A stretch of 64,000 bases of DNA from Psychromonas sp. MB-3u-54 (GTDB lineage Bacteria; Pseudomonadota; Gammaproteobacteria; Enterobacterales; Psychromonadaceae): positions 1 to 64,000 of the forward strand of contig NZ_PJBP01000117.1 in NCBI RefSeq assembly GCF_002836415.1, read 5' to 3'. The notes under the pieces are model-generated. The model was not told where the DNA came from. It did no database searches and saw nothing but the letters and a program-made list of their open reading frames with translations. Shown piece by piece: positions 47,991-57,016 of the stretch. Made by a program: the position numbers and the translations under genes. How positions within the stretch are numbered: the first letter of the stretch is position 1; each line of letters starts with the position of its first letter.

Positions 47991-49478
47991 ATGACAACTA
48001 TTGGCCACCTAATTAATGGTGAAATGATGAATAACGATACCCGCTCACAAGCAGTGTTTAACCCCGCTACGGGAGAAGCCACAAAAAAAGTAGCACTTGC
48101 CAGCAAACAAACCGTTGAGCAAGCGATTGTAGCAGCTGAAGACGCGTTTCCTGAATGGAGTAAGACTCCTCCCCTTAAGCGTGCACGAGTCATGTTTCGT
48201 TTTAAAGAATTACTCGAGCAAAATACCGATAAAATTTGTCAGTTAATTGGGCAAGAGCACGGAAAAATATCTCATGATGCAGCGGGTGAATTACAACGCG
48301 GTATTGAAAACGTAGAATACGCATGTGGCGCCCCTGAGTTATTAAAAGGTGAGCACAGCAAAAATGTAGGACCAAACATCGATTGTTGGAGTGAGTTTCA
48401 TCCGCTTGGTGTGGTTGCAGGTATCACTCCATTTAATTTCCCGGCCATGGTACCAATGTGGATGTTCCCATTAGCCATTGTTTGTGGAAATACCTTTATA
48501 TTAAAACCGTCAGAGCGCGATCCAAGCTCAACTTTATTTATCGCACAACTGCTTAAAGAAGCGGGTTTACCCGATGGCGTAATGAACGTAGTTAATGGTG
48601 ATAAAGAAGCCGTTGATACTTTGCTTAACGATAAACGGGTTAAAGCGGTCAGTTTTGTTGGTTCAACTCCCATTGCAGAATATATTTATACCACAGCTAC
48701 TGCCAACGGTAAACGTTGCCAAGCCTTAGGGGGTGCAAAAAACCACGCGATTATCATGCCTGATGCCGACATGGACAATACGGCAAATCAATTACTTGGG
48801 GCTGCTTTTGGGTCAGCGGGTGAGCGCTGTATGGCACTTTCTGTTGCCGTTGCTGTCGGTGATGAAGCCGCTGATGCCCTCATTGAAAAAGTAACTGAAG
48901 GTATGAAAAGGCTAAGTATTGGTGAATATAGCACTGCCAGTAACGATTTTGGCCCGGTCATTAGCGCGGCACACTGCGATAAAGTCAATGGGTTCATCGA
49001 AAGTGCACAACAAGAAGGGGCGACAATTGTTGTTGATGGGCGTAACCCTGTCGTTGATGGTTTTGAAACTGGATTCTTTGTGGGTGCAACCTTAATCGAC
49101 CATGTCACTCAAGACATGTTAAGTTATCAAGCTGAAATTTTTGGCCCTGTTTTACAAGTGGTGCGCGTTAAAACGATGCAAGAAGCGATGCAATTAATTA
49201 ACGATCATGAATATGGTAATGGCACCTGTATCTTTACCCGTGATGGTGAAGCCGCACGATATTTTACTGATAATATTGAGGCAGGTATGGTAGGTATCAA
49301 TGTACCATTACCAGTACCTGTGGCTTCCCATAGTTTTGGTGGTTGGAAGCGTTCATTATTTGGTGACTTGCATGCTTACGGCCCTGATGGTGTACGTTTT
49401 TATACTAAACGTAAATCTGTTACTCAACGCTGGCCATCAAGTGGTATACGTGAAGGGGTAAGCTTCGCTTTCCTTTAA
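47991..49478 (+). CDS. mmsA: Methylmalonate/malonate-semialdehyde dehydrogenase (CoA-acylating)
   Basis: Aldehyde dehydrogenase of the MmsA type, 495 aa, which oxidises (methyl)malonate semialdehyde to (propionyl-)acetyl-CoA with NAD and loss of CO2. Markers: ITPFNFPAMVPMWMFP, KPSERDPSS, the FVGSTPIAEYIY cofactor loop, and the catalytic cysteine in GSAGERCMALSV. I start at ATG 47991 with AAGGA upstream; the frame stays open back into the aminotransferase gene but is not coding there. It is 67 bp after that gene and co-directional, so the two form a beta-alanine degradation pair. Confidence 0.93.
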   Translation: MTTIGHLINGEMMNNDTRSQAVFNPATGEATKKVALASKQTVEQAIVAAEDAFPEWSKTPPLKRARVMFRFKELLEQNTDKICQLIGQEHGKISHDAAGELQRGIENVEYACGAPELLKGEHSKNVGPNIDCWSEFHPLGVVAGITPFNFPAMVPMWMFPLAIVCGNTFILKPSERDPSSTLFIAQLLKEAGLPDGVMNVVNGDKEAVDTLLNDKRVKAVSFVGSTPIAEYIYTTATANGKRCQALGGAKNHAIIMPDADMDNTANQLLGAAFGSAGERCMALSVAVAVGDEAADALIEKVTEGMKRLSIGEYSTASNDFGPVISAAHCDKVNGFIESAQQEGATIVVDGRNPVVDGFETGFFVGATLIDHVTQDMLSYQAEIFGPVLQVVRVKTMQEAMQLINDHEYGNGTCIFTRDGEAARYFTDNIEAGMVGINVPLPVPVASHSFGGWKRSLFGDLHAYGPDGVRFYTKRKSVTQRWPSSGIREGVSFAFL

Positions 49479-49495
49479 GGATTCAAAATAGACTG

Positions 49496-49533
49496 ACGAG
49501 ATCCTCCAATTTGTATTGGGGATCTCGTTTTTA
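49496..49533 (+). terminator. Terminator after mmsA
   Basis: Hairpin with one bulge (ACGAGATC arm at 49496 pairing to GATCTCGT ending 49528) followed by a T-run. It sits about 20 bp after the mmsA stop and ends the two-gene operon. Confidence 0.82.
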
Positions 49534-49590
49534 TTGATGAATAATAACAACATCTACTTACTGTAAGGACACTAAATTATACGCCCGACT

Positions 49591-49890
49591 CTACCGATAT
49601 AGGTCTTTTTTTACCATTTCAGCCAAATCTTTATCTACAAAAATAGTGCATGACCACCTTTATTAACAAAATTTCTTCATCATGTTGTTCCGCACCAAGT
49701 ATTGGCATCGCACCTGTTTCGCTTACGTAGTTAAATAAATGATTCATATGCAGCATTTCTTCAATTGCGTGTTTACGCATAAATGCTGCTGCACCTTCAA
49801 AACCTTACTGTCATACCAAGCACTAATATCAAACGCGTTAGATTTATGATCAGTTATGGCATGTTCTTTAAATTAGTCAACGACCGGATT
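49591..49890 (-). pseudogene. Ferritin (FtnA-like) pseudogene
   Basis: Minus-strand reading gives [11 protein letters not shown], then after a frame change [29 protein letters not shown] (quoted in part: [14 protein letters not shown]), then directly EQHDEEIL and [14 protein letters not shown]. These are the FtnA helix segments around the ferroxidase ligands and the C-terminus. A large internal deletion and at least two frameshifts disable it. Confidence 0.75.
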
Positions 49891-49904
49891 ATGAATTAAG
49901 AAGC

Positions 49905-50105
49905 ATGACAGATATATCAATCCCACATAAAAATAACGCGATCCTTAAGCTCCGCTATATGCCGATACAAACATTTACTAAAGGTCATTATAGAGCTTCA
50001 ATAGCAAAAGCTCTCAATGTCAGTCGCCGTTTGATTAATAAATGGGTAACAAAATATTTATCCAATGGGTACAAAGTTTTTCAACTTAATTTGGAATTAA
50101 ATTAA
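49905..50105 (+). pseudogene. IS630-family transposase N-terminus fused to element right-end sequence
   Basis: Residues 12-55 match the IS630 helix-turn-helix pattern (LRYMPIQTFTKGHYRASIAKAL in part, then NVSRRLINKWVTKYLSNG). The frame then passes into the sequence VFQLNLELN and stops; this tail is the shared element right-end module, not transposase. The DDE domain is absent. The fusion marks a deletion junction near 50075. Confidence 0.7.
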
Positions 50106-50229
50106 TGACGATAAACCAGAAGTGATTTATCGACCTCACTAGACTGCTCTAGCGCTGCACAAGAAACACAGATAACACCGCACAAACAAGACTGCAACAG
50201 ATCGGATCTACGCACATGATTATCTTGAA

Positions 50230-50519
50230 CAGCAAGGGTGACTTTGTAAGGCATAAAACAGGGGGAATAAAGGGTTGTTAGATTAAGGGATATTACCGCT
50301 AACCTTTCTCATTTAAAAAAATTGTCCCAGAAACAACAAAGCCCCGACATAAGTCGAGGCTTTCTATAATATTTGGCAGGGTGAAGAGATTCGAACTCCC
50401 AATATATGGATTTGAAATCCCAAAAAAAAGGTTACATCTATTTCTTTAGAACACTTATCTCATTGTTTCAATTAAACTGGGTGTTTTTTGGTTGTCTTGG
50501 GTTTAGGCAGGTTTACGCC
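50230..50519. repeat. Direct repeat B: junction of element 1 and element 2
   Basis: Same structure as repeat A (39901-40188): conserved arm, terminator hairpin 50339-50362, tRNA-Trp 3' half, then ~100 bp ending TTTACGCC. It is the right boundary of element 1 and the left boundary of element 2. Confidence 0.9.
50374..50420 (-). pseudogene. Truncated tRNA-Trp 3' half (attachment-site remnant B)
   Basis: Matches remnant A with a few extra substitutions (for example in the anticodon loop, TTTCAAA on the tRNA strand). It shares with A the altered acceptor strand TCACCCT before CCA. There is no 5' half. Confidence 0.88.
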
Positions 50520-50633
50520 TAGATTACGCCAAATTTATTGGTCCAAAATTTAGATTCAGGTGTGATTGACTGCTTTTAATCTTTTCCATTTCAACAAGTT
50601 TACAATACATAGTGCCCCCGCTTTTATTAACGC

Positions 50634-50984
50634 TTAATCAGTCAACTCTGCGGCAACAATAATAATTTCCACTAACAACTCTGGTCGCGCAAGTTTTGCC
50701 TCACTGCATGCTCGAGCAGGAGCTGAGCCTTTCGGTACCCACGCATCCCAAACTTCATTCATTTCAGCAAAATATTTCATATCGGCAACCCAAATAATAG
50801 CCTGTAGAATGTTTTCTTTACTGCTGTTGGCTTGTGTTAGCAATTCATCTACGCGGCTAAGCATTTCAGTTGTTTGCTCCTGAATGGTAGTGCCCCCCAC
50901 GCCGACCTGGCCACAAAGATAAACAACGCCGTTATGTTTAACAATCTTGCTCATTCGTTCGCCAGCATGTATACGTTCGATCAT
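50634..50984 (-). CDS. RidA-family (YjgF/UK114) protein
   Basis: RidA-type enamine/imine deaminase of 116 aa. Family markers: [10 protein letters not shown] near residue 19, [16 protein letters not shown], and the catalytic arginine in [21 protein letters not shown]. It is the last gene of a block encoding a flavin dehydrogenase of the opine-oxidase type. Such enzymes release imines, and RidA hydrolyses these to 2-oxo acids and ammonia. GGAG precedes the ATG. A 127-bp gap separates it from the gene upstream. Confidence 0.9.
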   Translation of the reverse strand: MIERIHAGERMSKIVKHNGVVYLCGQVGVGGTTIQEQTTEMLSRVDELLTQANSSKENILQAIIWVADMKYFAEMNEVWDAWVPKGSAPARACSEAKLARPELLVEIIIVAAELTD

Positions 50985-51111
50985 AAATACTCCATTAATT
51001 AATTATCCGTTAAATTAGGATTCTGATGAATATTGTTTTTTTATTTCAGCTCTAAACCAATTGTCGAAGAAAAATAGCCTCGATACCCAAAATTAGCCCA
51101 GTTTATTATTT

Positions 51112-52518
51112 TTAATCTTTATATTGCTGCATAAAAGATTTATCTGTTGGTGTTAGGCTGGCCAGTTCACCGAGCTTTAATGGTTTTATTGGATAACGAA
51201 TACGAAAGTATCCTACTTCAGATACTTCTATATTAGCTTCATCTGCAATAATTTCAGCCGCTGTTTGCCCGCAATAGCGCCCCTGGCAAGGCCCCATGCC
51301 GCATCTGCTAAATGATTTGATTTGATTTATTCCATAAGCAGAATGATGAGTATATTGACGAATATCTCCAGCAGAAACTTCCTCACAACGACAAATAATA
51401 GTCTTATCAACAGGTGTTAAGGCCTGCTGAGGGGGAGAATATAATGCATCCAAAAAAGGACGAATAACAAGTTCCTGCTTAATCTGTTGCTTTAATGTGT
51501 TAGTGCTTTTTTGCCATTCGTCTTTAGTTATTTTTCCCAAAGAATACAAAGCTTCACAAGCAACCAAATGACCTTGGTACTCAGCAACTAATGCGCCACC
51601 AATGCCACTATTATCGCCAGCCACAGCAACGCCGGACAAAGAGGTATTCTGATGCTCATCTAAGCTTGGGCGCCAGCAACGTTGTAGTGGATCCCAGCTA
51701 TGATCTAATTCAAGTGCACGAGTCAATTGGACATTTGGCACCACTCCAATATGGCTTAAGATTGTTTGAGCATCCAAGACCTCTTTTTTGCCAGCACAAG
51801 TGAAACTTAGCCCTTCAACTTTATCAACGCCGTAAGCACAAATATCAGTCGCACGATGATAGTGTTTCACCCCTGCTTTTTTTATTTGTAGAAGCAGGTT
51901 GATCCCTTTATAAATATATTTTCTTCCCTGAATTGCATTGGCCCAATAACGGCTCGCTTTAATGTATTGCTTAGACGCTTGTGTATCGACAATCGCAATG
52001 GGTGCGTTACCCGTTTTAATCAACTGTACAGCTAACAAATAAAGCAGCGGCCCCGTTCCAACCATAATTGCTTGCTTAGGGGCGAGTCCTGATGTTTTAA
52101 GCAGTACTTGACTTGCACCAGCCATCATTGCACCGGGTAAGGTCCAGCCAGGAAATGCAAAAGAACGCTCTAATGCCCCCGTTGCAATAATTATCCGTTT
52201 AGCCTGTAATTGTTGTGCTTTACCTCTGCAACTCCAAAATACTTGTTTGTCTTTATCTACTCGCCAGACCTTAGCCTCGGTAATATGCTGCACGCCGGTT
52301 GATTCAACTTCACTGACTAACTTCGCGCCATGTAAATAATCCGGTCCCAATATTTCGCCGTGTACATGCCCGTTTTTTTTGATAGAACGATATATCTGCC
52401 CACCTGCGCTAGGCTGCTCATCGAGTAACACCACCTTAGAGCCCATTTTTGTACAATCAATGGCAGCTGTTATACCTGCTGGCCCTGCCCCAATAATGCA
52501 CACATCTACATTGAGCAT
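51112..52518 (-). CDS. FAD/NAD(P)-binding oxidoreductase with BFD-type [2Fe-2S] domain (opine oxidase A/HcnB-like)
   Basis: Large subunit of a heteromeric amino/imino-acid dehydrogenase, 468 aa. The N-terminal FAD motif is IIGAGPAGITAAIDC, ATGALERSFAFPGWTLPGAM follows (in part ATGALERSFAFPG), and a second dinucleotide fold has GTGPLLYLLAVQL. The C-terminal BFD-like domain has four cysteines in CRCEE and RCGMGPCQGRYC. This architecture is shared by octopine/nopaline oxidase A, HcnB and D-hydroxyproline dehydrogenase alpha. It lies between the ferredoxin-like subunit and ridA. The substrate is not determined. Confidence 0.88.
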   Translation of the reverse strand: MLNVDVCIIGAGPAGITAAIDCTKMGSKVVLLDEQPSAGGQIYRSIKKNGHVHGEILGPDYLHGAKLVSEVESTGVQHITEAKVWRVDKDKQVFWSCRGKAQQLQAKRIIIATGALERSFAFPGWTLPGAMMAGASQVLLKTSGLAPKQAIMVGTGPLLYLLAVQLIKTGNAPIAIVDTQASKQYIKASRYWANAIQGRKYIYKGINLLLQIKKAGVKHYHRATDICAYGVDKVEGLSFTCAGKKEVLDAQTILSHIGVVPNVQLTRALELDHSWDPLQRCWRPSLDEHQNTSLSGVAVAGDNSGIGGALVAEYQGHLVACEALYSLGKITKDEWQKSTNTLKQQIKQELVIRPFLDALYSPPQQALTPVDKTIICRCEEVSAGDIRQYTHHSAYGINQIKSFSRCGMGPCQGRYCGQTAAEIIADEANIEVSEVGYFRIRYPIKPLKLGELASLTPTDKSFMQQYKD

Positions 52519-52536
52519 AACTATTCCCTTATCTAA

Positions 52537-52839
52537 TTAACTTCGCTGACGTTTAACTGAGATACCTGGTTCAATAACACGCATGCATGCTTGAACATTC
52601 AGCTCTCCATTAACTTCCACTCGACATTCAAAACAGCTTCCCATCATACAAAATGGACCTCGAGAAGAAGCTGAAACTGCCGTATCTCGAGTATGAATAA
52701 TGCCTGAGGCCAATAAAGCGGCTGCAATGGTATCCCCTTGTCGTGCGGTAACCGGGCGTTCTTCCCAATAAAATTGTACTTCACTAGATGCTTCATGCGG
52801 CTGTGAATTTAATCTTACAAAATTAGAATCGGCTTTCAT
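52537..52839 (-). CDS. (2Fe-2S)-binding small subunit (HcnA/OoxX-like)
   Basis: Small ferredoxin-like subunit of 100 aa. The cluster cysteines lie in PFCMMGSCFECRVEVNG, with a further one in VQACMRV; the lead-in TARQGDTIAAALLASG is typical of HcnA. I use ATG 52837-52839, with GGAG 7 nt upstream, rather than the TTG one codon earlier. Its start overlaps the end of the DadA-like gene by 17 bases, so the subunits are translationally coupled. Confidence 0.88.
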   Translation of the reverse strand: MKADSNFVRLNSQPHEASSEVQFYWEERPVTARQGDTIAAALLASGIIHTRDTAVSASSRGPFCMMGSCFECRVEVNGELNVQACMRVIEPGISVKRQRS

Positions 52840-53920
52840 CAAATTTCTCCAAGTCTGGTGCTTCAGCTTTATTCTCCAGCCATAAAGGCATTAAATAACT
52901 GTGCACCGCTGCTAATGTAATACCACTATGGCAACTGATCATGTACGCCCCGGAATGGGTTTTTGACTTCTGATAGATAGGCAAACCATCTGGCGATATT
53001 ATTCTCAGCGCCCCCCAGCTTCTGACCAACTGAATATTCGCTAAGAACGGATATGTCGCAATGGCGCGTTCTGCGATGGCAGCAGTGACAGAAATTGTAT
53101 CTTGTGAGTTAAATCCAGCTGCTTCTTTAGAGTCACCGATTTGAATTCCTCCTTCATCAACTTGGCGAATAATGCCAGAAGGACGATTGATCATTGGCGG
53201 AAGTTTTTCGGTGATCAAAATTTGCCCTTTTTGTGGTGTGACAGGAGCCTTAAAACCGAGTTGTGGCCCAAGCACTGCTGAACCCAAACCAGCGGAAAGA
53301 ACGACTTTATCACTGACCATTGTGCTGCCATCTTGCATTTCAATCGTAAATCGGCCGTCACTTTGCTGCTCAACCTCAACAACATTCACTTGCGAGATAA
53401 TCTTTCCACCTAAGGCTGTAATCGCTTTATGGTATGATTTTAATAATTTAAGCGGATTGACATGACCATCTTCAGGGCCAAATATTGCACCGATAACATC
53501 AGGCCCTATTTGTGGCTCTTCTTGCTTAAGCTTGGCTCGATCCCATATTTCGTAGGGGTAATCTATGCCTAACTCTTGACCAAGTTGCTGGTATTTTTCA
53601 ACTCGTTGTTGCAACTCTTGTTCAGAAAAAAAGAAGTCGTAACCTCCTTTCTGTACTAAATCTAGTGTTTCGCCGCTCACTTCTTCCAGTTCATTTGCGA
53701 GATCTCGCCACAAACCGATAGAGCGTTGAGTCCAAGCAGCATAATGTGGAGCACCGAAGCCTTTACAGGAAAGCCAGACTAGCCCAAAATTACCTCTGGA
53801 TGCACGATGATCGCTATCACCACCATCCAAAACAGTCACATTATGACCTGACTTTAGTAGTCCATAAGCAACGGCACAGCCAACAATTCCACCACCAATA
53901 ACGGCATACTCTGGTTTCAT
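52823..53920 (-). CDS. DadA-like FAD-dependent oxidoreductase (opine oxidase B/HcnC-like)
   Basis: Catalytic DAO-family flavoprotein of 365 aa. The FAD motif is VIGGGIVGCAVAYGLL at the N-terminus, with GNFGLVW and the C-terminal HSGITLAAVHSYLM block. It forms a three-gene dehydrogenase with the next two genes, which oxidises a secondary or D-amine and passes electrons to the chain. No HCN biosynthesis context is present. It is separated from the TRAP genes upstream by a terminator. Confidence 0.88.
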   Translation of the reverse strand: MKPEYAVIGGGIVGCAVAYGLLKSGHNVTVLDGGDSDHRASRGNFGLVWLSCKGFGAPHYAAWTQRSIGLWRDLANELEEVSGETLDLVQKGGYDFFFSEQELQQRVEKYQQLGQELGIDYPYEIWDRAKLKQEEPQIGPDVIGAIFGPEDGHVNPLKLLKSYHKAITALGGKIISQVNVVEVEQQSDGRFTIEMQDGSTMVSDKVVLSAGLGSAVLGPQLGFKAPVTPQKGQILITEKLPPMINRPSGIIRQVDEGGIQIGDSKEAAGFNSQDTISVTAAIAERAIATYPFLANIQLVRSWGALRIISPDGLPIYQKSKTHSGAYMISCHSGITLAAVHSYLMPLWLENKAEAPDLEKFDESRF

Positions 53921-53940
53921 ATGATTTATTCCGTGAATCT

Positions 53941-53966
53941 AAAAAATCGGGAGAGAATGTCTCCCG
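53941..53966 (-). terminator. Terminator between dctP and the oxidoreductase genes
   Basis: Perfect 7-bp GC-rich stem (53948-53954 with 53960-53966), followed on the minus strand by A and six T. It probably reduces read-through from the TRAP operon into the dehydrogenase genes, or acts as an attenuator. Confidence 0.75.
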
Positions 53967-54009
53967 TAATACAAAGGTTAGATAAAGCAATTGCAATGCT
54001 TCTGCTTAT

Positions 54010-55035
54010 TTATTTCCCTATTTTATCTAAAATATTTTGCCCCCACTTAGCGCCAATATCATCTAGTATTTCAGGCCAAACGTTTTCACGAACGCTGTCG
54101 GAAATTTTTGCTAATTGCTGGTCGCTAATTTCAACAATGTTGGTGCCATTATCAGCCAATTTTTGCTCATTCATGGTCTGTTGAACAGGAGCACTCAACC
54201 AGCGCTTATTTTCAAATTCAGTGGCAGCTGAGATCAATACTTTTTGCTGATCATTAGATAAATCGCTTAAACGTTCACTATTGATAATTAAATACCAAAC
54301 CTCAAAGTGAGTATTTAATGGAATGTAAGTTTTTGTCACATCACGGAAAGAGGCATAATAACCTTCAGCGCCGGAGCCAATAACACCATCAACTACTCCA
54401 GTCTGAACAGCCGTAAATGCTTCAGAAAAAGGCAGTGGTGCCGCTATATAACCTAAATCTCCGGCTAATAATTGGAAGCTCTTAATCGGTGGTACACGCA
54501 GCTTTATACCCTTTTGAACATCAATCTCTCCTGCGCTTTCAGCTTCTACATTAAGAGCAACACCACCAAAATAAACAGGGTAAGCAGCAAGAACGGTAAT
54601 ATCTTGTTCAGCATACAGTCTCTGCATAGCCTCACGAACAGCGCCGCCGCTACCATAAATTTTCTGTGCTTCTTGCCAGTTATTTGCTAAAGATGGCAGT
54701 AAAGCTAATTGCATTTTTCTGTCCGCTGCAGAGGATGCAGGTTGCACAGCCATATCGATGGCGCCTAATGAGATCCGCTCCTGAACTATGGTGTAATCTC
54801 CCAGAGCATTAGCTGCATAAATGCGAAGTTTTAAATCGCCATCTGTTGCAGATTCAATTGCTTTACTTAAGTTTTTCACATCATTATCAATCGCAGTTCC
54901 CTGCGGACGAACGTGACTAATCTGCAATGCATCTGCAAAAACAGTTGGTACACCAAACACTGTGAGCGCAAGAAAAGCTGCTTTTACAGATTTCGTTGGC
55001 TTCCATGATGGTAAAAGTGTATTTGTTAATTTCAT
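54010..55035 (-). CDS. dctP: TRAP transporter solute-binding protein, DctP family (element 2)
   Basis: Periplasmic binding protein of 341 aa. The signal peptide ends near TVFADA. GIKLRVPPIKSFQLLAGDLGY contains the conserved ligand-binding arginine, and VQTGVVDGVIGSGAEGYYAS follows. It is only distantly similar to the element-1 protein by eye, so the two systems likely carry different ligands. Last of dctQ-dctM-dctP, 14 bp after dctM, with AAGGA before its ATG. Confidence 0.92.
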   Translation of the reverse strand: MKLTNTLLPSWKPTKSVKAAFLALTVFGVPTVFADALQISHVRPQGTAIDNDVKNLSKAIESATDGDLKLRIYAANALGDYTIVQERISLGAIDMAVQPASSAADRKMQLALLPSLANNWQEAQKIYGSGGAVREAMQRLYAEQDITVLAAYPVYFGGVALNVEAESAGEIDVQKGIKLRVPPIKSFQLLAGDLGYIAAPLPFSEAFTAVQTGVVDGVIGSGAEGYYASFRDVTKTYIPLNTHFEVWYLIINSERLSDLSNDQQKVLISAATEFENKRWLSAPVQQTMNEQKLADNGTNIVEISDQQLAKISDSVRENVWPEILDDIGAKWGQNILDKIGK

Positions 55036-55049
55036 TAAAAAATCCTTAT

Positions 55050-56348
55050 TTAATAACCAAAAAATGTTGGAAGAAAGAGTGATAGTTCAGGCCAGGCTGA
55101 GGTTAAAATAACTACGGGTAAATAACCCCAAACTATTAACATCATTGCAGGACCGATCACTTCAGAAAATTTCACCTTGCCTATACGAGCACCGAGGTAG
55201 AGTATGGAAGCATAGGGAGGAGTTACCCCACCCATTGCCGTATTTACTCCAATAATGGCGGCGAATTGAATTGGGCTAATGCCCATCGCAGTCATCAAGG
55301 GAAGTAATAGGGGAGCAATCAAAATAATTGCAGTAATATCATTTACAATCATACCCACTAAAAAAAGCATGATATTAAGAAAGATAAGGAGTAATACTTT
55401 ATTTTCAGTAACACTAAAAACGGCTTCGACCAATTCTGCAGGAATATTTTCAACAACAAACATCTGACTCAGAATCAGGCTGAAAAGGATCATAAACATA
55501 ATAGAGCCGACAGCTGTTGCAGACTCTTTGCCCGACTCTAATAGCGTTTTCCATGTCAAGCCTTTGTAAATCCAAAAACCGACCGGAATTGAATATATAA
55601 CAGCAAGAGCAGCGGCCTCAGTGGGCGTCATAATGCCGCCGTAAATACCGCCCAGTATAATGATGGGCATCAATAAAGCGGGAATAGCATGAGTCGTACG
55701 CGTTTTTACTTCTTTAAGCATTCCTTTAAGCGGTAATTTTTCATCTAATATGAGCGGGAAATTACGTGCCTTAATCATATTAATCACAGCAAAGTTAAAG
55801 GTGACTAATAATCCGGGACCCAGTGTCGCTAAAAAACATGCAAGAATAGAGGTATCTGTCACCCACCCATACACAATCATGGTGACACTAGGGGGAATAA
55901 GAAGCCCTAATATTGATGAGTTCGCGATCAATGCAGTTGCATACGCTCTTGGGTAACCACGTTTTTCCATTTCAGGAATAAGCAACGGTCCTATCGCGGC
56001 AATACCAGTTAAACCACTTCCTGAGATCGCGCCAACAATGGCACAACTTACTGAAGCGACGATACCGAGACCACCACGAATATGACCAACAAAGGTATTG
56101 AGAAAACGTAATAAACTTGCCGCTATACCGCTTTGACTCATTATCGTTCCAGCCAGAACAAAAAGAGGAATTGCCAGCAAGATAGGGTTCATTAATTGTC
56201 CGGCTCCCCACATCATATTACCTTTCATGGAGATGCCTCCACCGATGCTCATAACCATTAGCGCACCACCAAAACAAAATGGTAATGGAACACCAACGGT
56301 CAATAGGATAACCAGTACAGCAACAGCCAGTAATGCTACTTCAAACAT
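55050..56348 (-). CDS. dctM: TRAP transporter large permease, DctM family (element 2)
   Basis: 432 aa, twelve helices. DctM blocks are LAIPLFVLAGTIMSQSGIA, CAIVGAISGSGLTGIAAIGPLLIP, IPPSVTMIVYGW and MIVNDITAIILIAPLLLP. Its start overlaps the dctQ stop by 8 bases. Gene order here is Q-M-P, unlike the P-Q-M of element 1, which argues against a simple duplication between the elements. Confidence 0.93.
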   Translation of the reverse strand: MFEVALLAVAVLVILLTVGVPLPFCFGGALMVMSIGGGISMKGNMMWGAGQLMNPILLAIPLFVLAGTIMSQSGIAASLLRFLNTFVGHIRGGLGIVASVSCAIVGAISGSGLTGIAAIGPLLIPEMEKRGYPRAYATALIANSSILGLLIPPSVTMIVYGWVTDTSILACFLATLGPGLLVTFNFAVINMIKARNFPLILDEKLPLKGMLKEVKTRTTHAIPALLMPIIILGGIYGGIMTPTEAAALAVIYSIPVGFWIYKGLTWKTLLESGKESATAVGSIMFMILFSLILSQMFVVENIPAELVEAVFSVTENKVLLLIFLNIMLFLVGMIVNDITAIILIAPLLLPLMTAMGISPIQFAAIIGVNTAMGGVTPPYASILYLGARIGKVKFSEVIGPAMMLIVWGYLPVVILTSAWPELSLFLPTFFGY

Positions 56349-56835
56349 AATCTAGGGCCTTCTTCATTACACGTGGGTGGGATTTTAATTTTCGAGCTTT
56401 TACTATGATCTGCAGAATAATAAAAGTGCTAATCAGAAGCATGCCAATGAAAATTGAAACTTCATGATAAAACGTCGGTATATACAAAGTTGGACTTTCT
56501 TTCCATACTCTCCAGGCATATTTACAATAATCCCAAGCCCAATAAGTCAGCCAAAACGAAATTACTAAGCTAATTACTTCCGCAACTAAGGCTAGTATTA
56601 TCAGACCTCGCTCTGTTTTTATGAATATTTCCAATACATTGGCACGTATTTGAGTATCTTCCTTAGAGGCATTGACCGCGCCTAACATATACAACCACAT
56701 TGTTGGAATTACGATTGATTCTTCCAACCCCATGATAGGGACTTCAAAGACATATCGGGTGATGACTTGGACAAATTGCGAAAATGCAACAAGCATAATC
56801 AACCCTGTCAGCAAGTATTTAAACAATTTATTCAT
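56341..56835 (-). CDS. dctQ: TRAP transporter small permease, DctQ family (element 2)
   Basis: 164 aa with four helices. The DctQ pattern QVITRYVFEVPIMGLEESIV is followed by MWLYMLGAVNASKEDTQIR. First gene of the operon, 181 bp from the divergent LysR gene, so the operon promoter and regulator site should lie in that gap. Confidence 0.9.
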   Translation of the reverse strand: MNKLFKYLLTGLIMLVAFSQFVQVITRYVFEVPIMGLEESIVIPTMWLYMLGAVNASKEDTQIRANVLEIFIKTERGLIILALVAEVISLVISFWLTYWAWDYCKYAWRVWKESPTLYIPTFYHEVSIFIGMLLISTFIILQIIVKARKLKSHPRVMKKALDYV

Positions 56836-57016
56836 TGGAAATTCTCTCCTTGTTACTCAGGCACTGAAATTAAATAACAATGAGATTTTAATCTGATCGT
56901 TATTATACGAAGCAATAACTGCGTTTTTTTAATGGGATTAGAATATATATTGACTTATATCAAAGCAAACTTAAAATATCTCTACTTCCATAACTTTTTC
57001 TTATAGGTGAGAGGCA

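Noticed and set aside
40043-50420. The two tRNA-Trp 3' halves as functional tRNAs
   Set aside because: They lack the D-arm, the 5' acceptor strand and half of the anticodon stem.
52537-53920. Hydrogen cyanide synthase (HcnABC)
   Set aside because: Architecture is shared with opine and hydroxyproline dehydrogenases; the TRAP, RidA and OccR-like neighbours fit catabolism better than HCN synthesis.
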